This document shows, one piece after another, positions 8,782-18,077 of a stretch of DNA of 64,000 nucleotides. The notes under the pieces are model-generated. The model saw nothing but the letters and a program-made list of their open reading frames with translations. It searched no databases and was not told the origin of the DNA. The translations under genes and the position numbers were made by a program. Each line of letters starts with the position of its first letter. Position 1 is the stretch's first letter. Location: the NCBI GenBank assembly GCA_015066385.1, contig SVOJ01000005.1:60143-124142 (forward strand), read 5' to 3'. This stretch comes from Oscillospiraceae bacterium (GTDB lineage Bacteria > Bacillota > Clostridia > Oscillospirales > Acutalibacteraceae).

Positions 8782-10146
8782 ATGAAAGTTCTGATTATCA
8801 ACGGCAGCCCCAAAGGCAAATACAGCTGTACCTTGCAGACCTCGCTGTATCTTGAAAAACTCTTCCCCGCATGCGAATACACAGTGTTGCACTGCGCACA
8901 GCAGATCAGAAAATACGAAAAAGACATCAATCTGTTGATCGACGAAATCAACAAAACAGACCTTGTTGTTTTTTCCTACCCTGTTTACACCTTCCTGTGC
9001 CCTTCGCAGTTGCACAAAATTATTTATCTGCTGAAACAGAACAACTGCAAGTTTGAAGGCAAGTTCTGCACGCAGATCTCCACCTCCAAGCATTTTTACG
9101 ATGCCACCGCACACAAATACATTGAAGAAAACGCACTCGACCTCGGTTTTTCGTTCATCAAAGGGCTTTGTGCCGACATGGATGACCTGACCACCGACAA
9201 GGGGCAGAAAGAAGCGGAAGATTTCTGGAAATACATTCTGCACTGTGTTGAAAACAACATCAGCGAACAGAAAGTTGTGCGTAAACTTGCCGACATCCCC
9301 GCTTTTACGGCAAGTGCACAGGCGGTCGAAAAGAAAAACACATACGACACCGTCATCGTTACCGATGCAGAAGAAACAGACGCCAACCTCTTGCAGATGA
9401 TCGAAGAATTCAAGGCCGTGTACCCCTACCCCGTGCGCGTTGTCAACATGCGTGAATTCCCGTTTGACGGCGGATGCCTCGGTTGCTTCAAGTGTGCCGT
9501 CAGCGAAAAGTGCGTTTACAAAGACGGTTTCGACGAATATCTGCGTAAGACTGTTCAGACGGCGGATGCATTCGTGTATGCGTTCCGCATCAAGGACCAT
9601 TCCCCCGGCCCCGTTTTCAAAACCTTCAACGACCGCCAGTTCTGCAACGGCCACCGCACCGTCACCATGGGCAAGCCCGTGGGATATCTCATCAGCGGCA
9701 ACTACCTGGATGAACAGAATGTGCGCACGGTTGTGGAAGCCCGTTCACAGGTCGGCGGCAACTTCTTCTGCGGTGCTGCAAGTGACGACAACTCCCCTGC
9801 CGACGGCATCGTCGCAATGGCACAAAGACTTTCTTATGCCGTTGAAACCAACTACAACCAGCCTGCAGACTTCTACGGTGTGGGTGGTATGAAGATTTTC
9901 CGCGACCTCATCTACGTTATGCGTGGTCTTATGAAAGCCGACCACAAGTTCTACAAAAAGCATGGCTTCTATGATGACCTGCCCACAAAACAGAAAGGCA
10001 GAATGATTGCCATGACCCTTGTCGGCAACCTGATGGCAATGCCCTCTGTGCAGGCAAAGGCAGGCAACTACATGAACGAGGGCATGCTCATGCCTTACAA
10101 AAAAGCCATGGAAAAGGCCGGAAAAAGAGCCAAAGAAAATAAATAA
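8782..10146 (+). CDS. Tandem flavodoxin-fold protein with an iron-sulfur flavoprotein cysteine motif
   Basis: A 454-residue protein made of two NADPH-dependent FMN reductase-like domains. The first begins MKVLIINGSPKG (residues 1-165) and includes SYPVYTFLCPSQ, the usual flavin-site loop. The second begins near residue 188 and contains CX2CX2CX5C at C232, C235, C238 and C244, the compact motif that binds a [4Fe-4S] cluster in iron-sulfur flavoproteins. It probably passes electrons between FMN and a cluster for a redox partner, perhaps the adjacent FAD enzyme. AAGGAG precedes the ATG. Confidence 0.78.
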   Translation: MKVLIINGSPKGKYSCTLQTSLYLEKLFPACEYTVLHCAQQIRKYEKDINLLIDEINKTDLVVFSYPVYTFLCPSQLHKIIYLLKQNNCKFEGKFCTQISTSKHFYDATAHKYIEENALDLGFSFIKGLCADMDDLTTDKGQKEAEDFWKYILHCVENNISEQKVVRKLADIPAFTASAQAVEKKNTYDTVIVTDAEETDANLLQMIEEFKAVYPYPVRVVNMREFPFDGGCLGCFKCAVSEKCVYKDGFDEYLRKTVQTADAFVYAFRIKDHSPGPVFKTFNDRQFCNGHRTVTMGKPVGYLISGNYLDEQNVRTVVEARSQVGGNFFCGAASDDNSPADGIVAMAQRLSYAVETNYNQPADFYGVGGMKIFRDLIYVMRGLMKADHKFYKKHGFYDDLPTKQKGRMIAMTLVGNLMAMPSVQAKAGNYMNEGMLMPYKKAMEKAGKRAKENK

Positions 10147-10185
10147 AAACAAAGCATAAAAACCAATGAAAGTGAGGATGTACCC

Positions 10186-12444
10186 ATGAAAAAACTGCTT
10201 GTTATTCTGCTCAGCGTTATTTTGTTTTCATTCTGTCTCCTCAGCGCACAGGCTGCCACACTGCCCGACACGGCTGTGATCGTGATCGGTGAAAACGCAA
10301 GCGAAACGGACACCTATGCCGCACAAATGTTGCAGGATTATCTGCGGCAGGGGGGGCTGGAACTTCCAATTGTGACGGACAGCACCGAAAAAGCCGATTT
10401 TGAACTGCTTGTCGGCAACACTGCCCGCACAACCGCCGCGTTGACAAACACCACCGACGGTGCCTACCGCATTGAAAGCACGGACGGTGCGATTGAAATT
10501 GTCGGCGCCGGCAACCGCGGCACCCTTTACGGCACCTACGCTTTTCTTGAAAAGCTGTGCGGTTTTCATTGGTATGCAATCGATGTCACGGTGATTCCCG
10601 ATGCCACAAAGATCGACCTGCCCGATGACATTCTCATTGAATACGAACCCGCATTCGAATACACCGATACCGACTGGCTCAGCCCCCGTGATGCACAATA
10701 TTCCCTTGCCAACGGACTCAACGGCGGCCCTTACCGCACACTGTCAGCCGAACAAGGCGGCACGGTGGACTATATTTCCAACTTCTGTCACACCCTTGCC
10801 ACACAGTTCTGTTCGGCAGACACGTATTTTGCAGATCATCCCGAATATTTCGCATTGCACGACGGGCTTCGCACACCGAAACAGTTGTGCCTTTCCAATG
10901 AAGATGTGGTGGAACTTGTAAAAACGGAAGTCTTTGCGATTCTTGCCGAAAAGCATGATCCCACGGCGGCGGTGCAGATCGTTTCCCTGACACAGCACGA
11001 CAATCAGGAATACTGCGAATGCGAAAACTGTAAGGCTGTTGACGATGCAAACGGCTCCCCGTCGGGCTCGATGATCACCTTTGTCAACAAGATTGCCGCC
11101 GCTGTCAAAGAAGCGGGATACGACAACATTGCCATTGACACATTCGCTTATCAGTACACCCGCAAAGCCCCCACGCAGGTCGTGCCCCTTGACAATGTCA
11201 TTGTGCGCCTTTGCACCATCGAATGCTGTTTTTCGCATCCGCTGAATGATGAAACCTGCGAACAAAATGCGGCACTCAAAGCAGATCTCGAAAACTGGAA
11301 CGAAATCTGCGACCGCATTTATGTGTGGGACTATGCCACCAACTATGCCTATACCCTCGGCATTTTCCCCGACTTCGGCGTTCTGCAGAGCAATATGCAG
11401 TTCTTCCGTGATCACAGTGTGAAAGGTGTTTACGAAGAAGGTAACTATTACATGGCTTCATGCAATACCGAATTCGGCGACCTGCGCTCCTATCTTCTTT
11501 CAAAACTGCTGCAGGATCCTGACTGCGACATGGCAGCCGAAACCGAAGGCTTCCTCAATGCTTATTACGGCGGGGGCGGCAAGGCCATCGGCAAATTTTT
11601 GCAGCTGATCACCGAAAACAGTGCAAAAACGCACCACGGCATTTATGTTACAATGACCGACACATTGTCGCTGACAAAAGAAGAAATTGAAGCCTGCGAC
11701 AGCTATTGGGCAGAAGCCAAAACCGTAACGTCAGACATCATCACTGCACTTGCGCGCATTGAACGCAGTGAGCTGTGCTGGCGGTTCTGGAAGGCCTGCA
11801 ACAAGGAAAGCGAATTTTCGGGACTTGGCGCATTCAAAGAAAACAGACAGTTGTATCTTGATATTCTTGCCCTCGGCACAACGCAGTATTGCGAGGGCTC
11901 AAGTGTGTTTGCTGACTACAACAAAATGGTGACTTACACCAACCCGACCGGCTGGAACAGAGCCTCCTCCGCCCCGACGGCAAACCTGATCGCAATCGCC
12001 ATGTATACTGCGGTTGTGATCTTGGCGCTGGTTATTTTCATAACAGCAATCAAAACCAAAAAATATATGTATGTTGTGCATCTTCCGCTGTTGACAGGCT
12101 TTATTGAGGTGGTGCTGTGGAACCGCAGAGCCTATCTTGCATGGAAGGATCTCGGCCAGCTTGCCATTACGGTCATCCTCTTCGCCGCGGCATTTGCCTT
12201 TGTTGCGGCCGCCGCTTCCCTTGCAGCAAACCAAAAGAAGAAGATCGCAGCCATTGCAGGCATTGTCGGCGGTATTTCATTCCCCGTTGTATACTTTGCA
12301 GCCTCCTACATTGTCAATATAGTAATTTACAAAGAACTGGGCAATCAACAGGCCATTGCGGTTGCCATTATTGCTTACAGTGTATTGCTTCTTATCATGC
12401 TTGCAATCACCGAACTGCGCCTGAAAAAGGCAAAACAAAAATAA
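10186..12444 (+). CDS. DUF4838 (GH20-like) protein with C-terminal membrane segments
   Basis: A 752-residue protein with a signal peptide (residues 1-23, ending AQAA). An N-terminal beta-N-acetylhexosaminidase-like domain (25-140, including GNRGTLYGTYAFLEKLCG) is followed by the DUF4838 barrel (150-470). From about residue 600 there are five hydrophobic segments, which is unusual because DUF4838 proteins are generally soluble or cell-wall-bound. The catalytic part should lie outside the cell, held by the tail. GTGAGG precedes the ATG. Glycan cleavage is a family-level inference. Confidence 0.75.
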   Translation: MKKLLVILLSVILFSFCLLSAQAATLPDTAVIVIGENASETDTYAAQMLQDYLRQGGLELPIVTDSTEKADFELLVGNTARTTAALTNTTDGAYRIESTDGAIEIVGAGNRGTLYGTYAFLEKLCGFHWYAIDVTVIPDATKIDLPDDILIEYEPAFEYTDTDWLSPRDAQYSLANGLNGGPYRTLSAEQGGTVDYISNFCHTLATQFCSADTYFADHPEYFALHDGLRTPKQLCLSNEDVVELVKTEVFAILAEKHDPTAAVQIVSLTQHDNQEYCECENCKAVDDANGSPSGSMITFVNKIAAAVKEAGYDNIAIDTFAYQYTRKAPTQVVPLDNVIVRLCTIECCFSHPLNDETCEQNAALKADLENWNEICDRIYVWDYATNYAYTLGIFPDFGVLQSNMQFFRDHSVKGVYEEGNYYMASCNTEFGDLRSYLLSKLLQDPDCDMAAETEGFLNAYYGGGGKAIGKFLQLITENSAKTHHGIYVTMTDTLSLTKEEIEACDSYWAEAKTVTSDIITALARIERSELCWRFWKACNKESEFSGLGAFKENRQLYLDILALGTTQYCEGSSVFADYNKMVTYTNPTGWNRASSAPTANLIAIAMYTAVVILALVIFITAIKTKKYMYVVHLPLLTGFIEVVLWNRRAYLAWKDLGQLAITVILFAAAFAFVAAAASLAANQKKKIAAIAGIVGGISFPVVYFAASYIVNIVIYKELGNQQAIAVAIIAYSVLLLIMLAITELRLKKAKQK

Positions 12445-12481
12445 AAATTAAAATCAAAACCAAAGAAAGGAGGCCCGGCTT

Positions 12482-13672
12482 ATGGCTTTGCTTTGCACAC
12501 TTTTGTTTGTTGCTTTTCCGTCTGTCATCATTTTTGCAAGCACCAAAATCAAGTTGCTTGAAAAAATCGGCGTTGTGCTTTTGTGCTATTTGTGCGGCAT
12601 GATCGTGGGCAATCTCGGCATTCTGCCCGAATCGTTCACCGCATCGACTGCCGACGGCGGCGACAGCATTTTAAGTTTACTGCAAAGCCTTTCCATCTGC
12701 ATCGGTCTTCCTTTGGTTTTGTTTTCGCTTGACATCAAAACATTCTTCAAAACAGCCAAAAAAGGCATGCTGTGCATGGCTTGTGCCTGTGTTTCGGTGG
12801 TGGCTGTCACCTTTGTTCTGCATCTTGTTTTCCGCACGTCCACCCCCGAAAGCGCACAGTATGCCGCAGGGGCGGTGGCAGTTTACACAGGCGGCACGGT
12901 CAATTTCGGTGCATTGCGCAATTCCATCGGCATTTCGCACACCGATTACATTATTTTCAACACCTATGATTCCATTGTTTCGGTGGTCTATATTTTCTTC
13001 ATGTCCACCATGGGAAGAAAATTCTTCACCAAAGTGATGCGGCTTCCCGCATATAATAAAAACGAAAAAAACAGGATTCAATTGGACAGCTCCGTCATCG
13101 ATGAATCCGTTCACACATACAAGCAATTGCTCAATAAAAAATACATTCCCGGTCTGTCGGCGGCATTGGGGCTGTCCGTGCTCATTTTCGGCGTATCTTA
13201 TGCACTGAATCTGCTCGTTTCCCGTTTTGACCCGTCACTCGGTATGACCGCCATGATGCTTTCCGTCACAACACTCGGCATTGCTTTTTCCTTTGTGCCG
13301 AAAATCCGCAACATTGCAAAAAGTTTTCAGCTCGGCATGTACATTATCTATATTTTCTGTTTTTCCGTTGCCGCAAGTGCCGATTTCAGAAATCTGCTGA
13401 CATTCAATCTGCCGATTTTCTGCTATGTTTTTGTGACCATTGCGGCGGGTGTGCTGTTGCACGCACTGTTAAGCAAAATTTTCAGAGTGGATGCAGACAC
13501 GTTCATTGTCACATCCGTTTCCGCCGTCTGCTCCCCGCCGTTTGTACCTGCGATTGCGGCGGCACTGAACAACCGCGAAGTCCTCGTTTCGGGGCTTGCC
13601 ACGGGTGTGGTCGGCTATGCGGTCGGCAATTATCTCGGCAACGCAGTCTATTGGTTTTATAATCTGCTGTAA
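12482..13672 (+). CDS. DUF819 family integral membrane protein (YjcL-like)
   Basis: A 396-residue protein with about ten membrane segments. It matches the DUF819/YjcL family in length and in features such as YTGGTVNFGA near residue 135 and VTSVSAVCSPPFVPAIA near 345. Members have a transporter-like fold and no settled substrate. GAAAGGAGG precedes the ATG, 37 bases after the DUF4838 gene. Confidence 0.75.
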   Translation: MALLCTLLFVAFPSVIIFASTKIKLLEKIGVVLLCYLCGMIVGNLGILPESFTASTADGGDSILSLLQSLSICIGLPLVLFSLDIKTFFKTAKKGMLCMACACVSVVAVTFVLHLVFRTSTPESAQYAAGAVAVYTGGTVNFGALRNSIGISHTDYIIFNTYDSIVSVVYIFFMSTMGRKFFTKVMRLPAYNKNEKNRIQLDSSVIDESVHTYKQLLNKKYIPGLSAALGLSVLIFGVSYALNLLVSRFDPSLGMTAMMLSVTTLGIAFSFVPKIRNIAKSFQLGMYIIYIFCFSVAASADFRNLLTFNLPIFCYVFVTIAAGVLLHALLSKIFRVDADTFIVTSVSAVCSPPFVPAIAAALNNREVLVSGLATGVVGYAVGNYLGNAVYWFYNLL

Positions 13673-13686
13673 AGGAGGTCTTTTGC

Positions 13687-15219
13687 GTGAAAACAATCCC
13701 CGAAAACAGAAGATCCTATGAGGAAATATTGCAACAACTCGATGCCTTTGCCGCAGAAGACCCTGCCTATAAGGACGGCAAAACATGGAGTCTTGTGTAT
13801 TACAAAGACGAAGAATACACGCATTTTTTGTCGCAGGCACATGAAAAATACATCTCCGCAAACGGACTCAATCCCACTGCATTCAAAAGCCTGAAACGCT
13901 TTGAAAACGATATCGTTGCCTTCACTGCTGAATTACTTCATGCGGATGAAAAGAGTGCGGGCTGTGTCACAAGTTGCGGTACGGAAAGCTGTATGCTTGC
14001 CGTGAAAACCTACCGCGATTGGGGCAAAGCCGAAAAAGGCATCCGACATCCCGAAATCATTGTTGCCCAAACCGCACACGTTGCATGGTTCAAGGGTGCG
14101 GAATATTTCGGCGTGAAAGTGCACACCGTCCCCGTCGATCAGAATCTGAAAATCGACATTAAGGCAGTCAAAAGAAAAATCAACCGCAACACCGTTCTTC
14201 TTTTAGGCTCTGCACCCGAATATCCGCACGGCATCATTGACGACATTGCCGCACTCGGTCAACTCGGTATAAAATACAATATTCCCGTACATGTGGATGC
14301 CTGTGTGGGCGGGTATCTGTTGCCGTTCATGAAAATGGCAGGTGCTTCCGTTCCCGATTTTGACTTTGGAGTAGACGGCGTTACCTCCATGTCTGCCGAT
14401 ATTCACAAATACGGCTTTGCGGCAAAGGGTTGCAGCTGTATTCTTTATAAAAATCTCGATTATTTCAAATATCAGTGCTTCGTGCATGCCGATTGGCCGG
14501 GCGGTCTGTTTGCCTCCCCCGCCATGCTCGGCACCCGTCCCGGCGGTGCGTATGCCGCCGCATGGGCAGCCATGCAGGCACACGGCAGGCAAGGCTATAT
14601 TGAACTTGCCAAACAAACCATGAAAAATGCCGATCGCATCCGTGAAGGCATTCGCAATATTCCCGAACTTGAGATCATCGGCAATCCCGTTTGCTCGCTG
14701 ATTGCCTATCGTTCCAAAGATCCTTACAACGTCAATATTTTTGCCGTTGGTGACGAAATGCAGAAAAAGGGCTGGCACATTGACCGCCTTGTTCACCCCG
14801 ACGGACTGCATGCAATGGTGACTTCTTCGCACACGGATGTGATCGACACCTACCTCGCAGACCTGCAAGAAGCGGTGCATGCAGTCAAAGGCAAACCCGA
14901 ACTTGCTTTGCAGGGGGAAGCCGCAACCTACTCCACGGTGGGGCACATTCCGCTGAAAAAAATGGTGCACAAATCAGTGCTTGATATATTCTCGCAGTCC
15001 TACGAAGTTTCCAAAGGACTCATTGACCTGTCGGATTCCTCGCAGGTCACAGGCGGCGGCACAATGGATAAAATTGTCAATAAACTGGTTATGAAAGATA
15101 TAAAGTCCCCCGGTTTTGCAAAAAAACTCGTGACGGGGGCAAAGGTTGCGGGCAGTGTCGGCTTGTCGCTTGCCGCAACGGGCATCACGAATGCGGTTAT
15201 TAAAAAAATCAAAAAATAA
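13687..15219 (+). CDS. PLP-dependent lyase/decarboxylase (sphingosine-1-phosphate lyase-like)
   Basis: A 510-residue fold-type I PLP enzyme. The cofactor lysine is K241 in SADIHKYG, and D204 in HVDACVGG should hold the pyridine nitrogen. SCGTESCML (residues 97-105) matches the phosphate-binding turn of group II decarboxylases. The overall resemblance is closest to sphingosine-1-phosphate lyases. The start is GTG at 13687 with AAGGAGGT 7 bases upstream. The residues after about 400 look like a linker and end in a short hydrophobic Gly/Ala-rich stretch and a Lys tail, possibly a membrane anchor. The substrate is unproven. Confidence 0.78.
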   Translation: MKTIPENRRSYEEILQQLDAFAAEDPAYKDGKTWSLVYYKDEEYTHFLSQAHEKYISANGLNPTAFKSLKRFENDIVAFTAELLHADEKSAGCVTSCGTESCMLAVKTYRDWGKAEKGIRHPEIIVAQTAHVAWFKGAEYFGVKVHTVPVDQNLKIDIKAVKRKINRNTVLLLGSAPEYPHGIIDDIAALGQLGIKYNIPVHVDACVGGYLLPFMKMAGASVPDFDFGVDGVTSMSADIHKYGFAAKGCSCILYKNLDYFKYQCFVHADWPGGLFASPAMLGTRPGGAYAAAWAAMQAHGRQGYIELAKQTMKNADRIREGIRNIPELEIIGNPVCSLIAYRSKDPYNVNIFAVGDEMQKKGWHIDRLVHPDGLHAMVTSSHTDVIDTYLADLQEAVHAVKGKPELALQGEAATYSTVGHIPLKKMVHKSVLDIFSQSYEVSKGLIDLSDSSQVTGGGTMDKIVNKLVMKDIKSPGFAKKLVTGAKVAGSVGLSLAATGITNAVIKKIKK

Positions 15220-15234
15220 CAGGAGGAAATCACA

Positions 15235-16734
15235 ATGGGCGAATCGGTTCTGTTTGTTTTTCTTTGCATCATTGCCATGGCATACGGCTGGGGCATGCGG
15301 GGCAGCATTCTCGGCGGTGAAAAAGGAGCCATGCTGCCGGGTGCGTTTGTCGGCTTGCTGATTGCACGCTTTTCGGGCATTCCCGCCTTGCAGGAAAACT
15401 GGTTTTTCCTGACCACGGCAGGTGCATGCGGATTTTATCTCGGCGGTTGCCAGACCTACGGTGAAACGCTCGGACTTACCTTCGGCGGCTTCGGCACACC
15501 GGGATTTAAAAGAGGCTTGGCGGGTGTTTTCATCAAAGGCTTCACATGGTTTTCCGTGGCAGCTGAAATGCTCGGCATCTGCATCGTTTCGGGCGGCGGC
15601 GAACACTATTCCGCAGGTGATGTAATTTTCACCTATCTTGCAACCATTCCCGCTTATATTTTAGGCAGGGCACTTTTAAACCGTCCGCACAGACCCGATG
15701 AAAACGTGTTCCCGAAGTTGTATTTTTCCAAGACCCGTCCCGAATGGTGGGGCGGCACGCTGTTTGTGTTCCTCACCTTTTTCATTCTCAACCTTGTGCG
15801 CGGTGATTGGTTCACGGCAATTTATGCCCCTATAGTTGGTCTTGTTGCGGGCTTTGGCTGGGTTATTGCACAGATCGTGCATGTTTACACTCATCCCCGC
15901 ATGAAACTGAAAAACGGAAAATATCTGCTCGGCAAACTGCAGGAAAAACGCTTTGTTGAATCCTGGAAATTCATGGAATGTTTGATCGGCGGGTTCGGCG
16001 GCCTTGCCATGTCGGCAGGATTTTTACTGCTGAAAGGCTTTTTGCCCTATACAGCGGAGTCGACCGTTTATTCCGTTCCGTTTGCGGAATATGATGTTCC
16101 CATGAGCGTGGTGTGGACGGTGCTGTTCCTTATCAATGCCCTGCATATCATTGTGGAACCCATTCCGAAAAAGAAAAGGATAGACGAACTGTATTCTTTA
16201 GATCAGCTCACAAAAGAAGAATTTGACACCGCAACCGCAAAGCTCGGCACCCCGCCGTTTTTGATGAAATACAGATCCCTCTTTGTTGATATCTTCGAGG
16301 GTGCGGATTTCATTATTCTCGGCTTTTTGCCCACGCTGCTGGGCATGCTCGGCTCGGCACAGACCGCAAGACTGTGTGCCGTGTTCGTACTGTTCTGGGT
16401 GCTGACGGATGAAATCTGCTTCGAGCAGTTCATTTACCGCAAATCGCGCTACATTTTCCGCGTTTGCATGCTTGCATTCAGTGCATTGCTGCTGATTGGT
16501 GTGCACCTCAAACCCGACTTTTTCAATGCGGGAATCACCCTTCTGCTGTATGCGGTCAGTTATGAATTATTGCAATTTTTGTGGCAACAGCGACCCGCCA
16601 TCATCAAAAAACGAATTGAAAAAACAGGCTCTCTCAAGGGTGCAATTCTGTCCTTCGGCGGTCAGCTGACCATGCATGCATTTTTTGTGCCAACCTGCAT
16701 CATCCTCGACATCGTTGCACTGACGATCATCTGA
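15235..16734 (+). CDS. Unrecognised polytopic membrane protein
   Basis: A 499-residue protein with about 11-12 hydrophobic segments. The first half is rich in glycine (AYGWGMRGSILGGEKGAMLPG at the N-terminus, GGCQTYGETLGLTFGGFGTPG near residue 75). I do not recognise the family. A soluble loop sits near residues 305-350. AGGAGGA precedes the ATG and it starts 15 bases after the PLP enzyme gene, so a role on the same substrate as that enzyme is possible but unproven. Confidence 0.7.
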   Translation: MGESVLFVFLCIIAMAYGWGMRGSILGGEKGAMLPGAFVGLLIARFSGIPALQENWFFLTTAGACGFYLGGCQTYGETLGLTFGGFGTPGFKRGLAGVFIKGFTWFSVAAEMLGICIVSGGGEHYSAGDVIFTYLATIPAYILGRALLNRPHRPDENVFPKLYFSKTRPEWWGGTLFVFLTFFILNLVRGDWFTAIYAPIVGLVAGFGWVIAQIVHVYTHPRMKLKNGKYLLGKLQEKRFVESWKFMECLIGGFGGLAMSAGFLLLKGFLPYTAESTVYSVPFAEYDVPMSVVWTVLFLINALHIIVEPIPKKKRIDELYSLDQLTKEEFDTATAKLGTPPFLMKYRSLFVDIFEGADFIILGFLPTLLGMLGSAQTARLCAVFVLFWVLTDEICFEQFIYRKSRYIFRVCMLAFSALLLIGVHLKPDFFNAGITLLLYAVSYELLQFLWQQRPAIIKKRIEKTGSLKGAILSFGGQLTMHAFFVPTCIILDIVALTII

Positions 16735-16735
16735 C

Positions 16736-17395
16736 ATGGCAAACATTTTAATGCTCAACAAACCCCGCGGGCTGATCACCGCCTGTCGGGATGAGAAAAA
16801 CAGAACCGTCATGGAGTGCCTGCCCGAGCAATACAAACATTTGCGCCCCGTCGGCAGACTCGACAAGGAAACCGAGGGCTTACTGCTTTTTACCGATGAC
16901 GGCAAATTCACCCAAACCCTGCTTGACCCTGCATCGGGAATTGCCAAGACCTATGCCTTTTTGTGCTTTGGGCACCTGACCGAAGACGGGATAAATGAAT
17001 TGCAAAACGGCACTTGTCTTTATGCAAACAACCGCCCCGCCAAGCCCTGCGAGGTCATTTTGCAACGGTATCTGACGGTAGCGGATGTCGGAGATTACAT
17101 CAGTGAACGCAGACGGGAGCACCACCTGAACAACCCCACGGGCAATGCTTCGCAAGGTATTATCCGCATTACGGAAGGGCAAAAGCATGAGGTACGCCTG
17201 CTTCTTCGCACGGTGCGCTGTGCGGTGCTGTATTTAAAGCGACTGTCTATCGGCAATTTATTACTCGATGACACCCTTGCCCCCGGTGAAAGCCGTCTGC
17301 TGACACAAGCGGAAACAGAGCAGTTGTTGCAGCCCGCCCCGACATTGACACAAGACATTTATAAACATCTTCTTCCCCCTATCAATCTTCCCTGA
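16736..17395 (+). CDS. RsuA/RluB/RluE/RluF-family pseudouridine synthase without S4 domain
   Basis: A 219-residue protein. The catalytic aspartate is in GRLDKETEGLL (about residues 41-51). It begins directly at the catalytic domain (MANILMLNKPRG), so the S4 RNA-binding domain found in RsuA and RluB/F is missing, as in RluE-type enzymes. It isomerises a uridine in rRNA; which one cannot be told. Only one base separates it from the upstream stop codon, so translation is probably coupled. Confidence 0.85.
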   Translation: MANILMLNKPRGLITACRDEKNRTVMECLPEQYKHLRPVGRLDKETEGLLLFTDDGKFTQTLLDPASGIAKTYAFLCFGHLTEDGINELQNGTCLYANNRPAKPCEVILQRYLTVADVGDYISERRREHHLNNPTGNASQGIIRITEGQKHEVRLLLRTVRCAVLYLKRLSIGNLLLDDTLAPGESRLLTQAETEQLLQPAPTLTQDIYKHLLPPINLP

Positions 17396-17409
17396 AAGGA
17401 CTTTTTTGT

Positions 17410-17778
17410 ATGGAATTCACCCAGGACTGGATCATGCGGCAAGTACAGATGCTCGCACAGATGCTTGCAAAAATTCTGTTCGGCAAGGACACGACCGATT
17501 ATATTATTGAAGACGAAGACGACCTCAACGGCACGGATCTTTTATACAAAGCACTGTGCGCAAAGCTCGAAAAAGGCGACATCTGCGGCGCGGAAGACCT
17601 GCTGTTTGAAGCACTCGAAAACGGCGGCAAGGAAAATTTAGAAGTTGCCATCGACTTCTATGCCCGCCTTAACAAAATGAGCGATGCCGAATTGGAAAAC
17701 GCAAATTTCAGCCGCGAAGAAGTGGAAGAAGGACTCAAAAACGCCACCGCTATGTTCGGGTTGGAAGGAATACTGTGA
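17410..17778 (+). CDS. DUF6483 family protein
   Basis: A 122-residue acidic helical protein beginning MEFTQDWIMRQVQMLAQM and containing DYIIEDEDD, both typical of the DUF6483 family in Clostridia. The function is unknown. It ends the eight-gene plus-strand run. GAAAGGAC precedes the ATG. Confidence 0.7.
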   Translation: MEFTQDWIMRQVQMLAQMLAKILFGKDTTDYIIEDEDDLNGTDLLYKALCAKLEKGDICGAEDLLFEALENGGKENLEVAIDFYARLNKMSDAELENANFSREEVEEGLKNATAMFGLEGIL

Positions 17779-17821
17779 CAGATAAATTACGGTTTATCGA
17801 GATGTTTGTGCTGTCGCACAA

Positions 17822-17986
17822 TAGAGAACCCCCGGCGAGGGTTCTCTACGAAAAACAGTCCACCGGACTGTTTTTCTACTCTCCTGCGCTATTGGGCGGA
17901 ATGGGGATTTCGCCCGTTGCGACGGGCGACGAAAGGCTCCGCCTCTCGACACCGCAAACTTTTGAAAAAGTTTGATCAAAACTTTT
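17822..17986. repeat. Island of four consecutive hairpins (REP-like)
   Basis: Four perfect hairpins occur in 165 bases: TAGAGAACCC/GGGTTCTCTA (17822-17848), AAAAACAGTCC/GGACTGTTTTT (17851-17875), TCGCCCGT/ACGGGCGA (17910-17929) and CAAACTTTT/AAAAGTTTG (17955-17974). A further near-palindrome runs to 17986. The second can also serve as a terminator for the DUF6483 gene. The region lies between convergent genes and holds no believable gene; a 66-codon open frame through it is an artefact. Confidence 0.75.
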
Positions 17987-18034
17987 AACGACTGACGATC
18001 AACACACACCGACAAACCGCAATTTATACAACAA

Positions 18035-18064
18035 AAAAGGAGCTGAAATCAATCAGCTCCTTTT
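18035..18064. terminator. Bidirectional intrinsic terminator
   Basis: A 12-bp stem AAAAGGAGCTGA / TCAGCTCCTTTT with loop AATCAA lies just after the stop of the minus-strand LRR gene. Confidence 0.9.
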
Positions 18065-18077
18065 ACTATTTATATAT

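Noticed and set aside
17775..17975. A 66-codon open frame starting GTG and overlapping the DUF6483 stop codon
   Set aside because: Most of it runs through four hairpins; the amino acid sequence is low quality and there is no ribosome binding site of its own.
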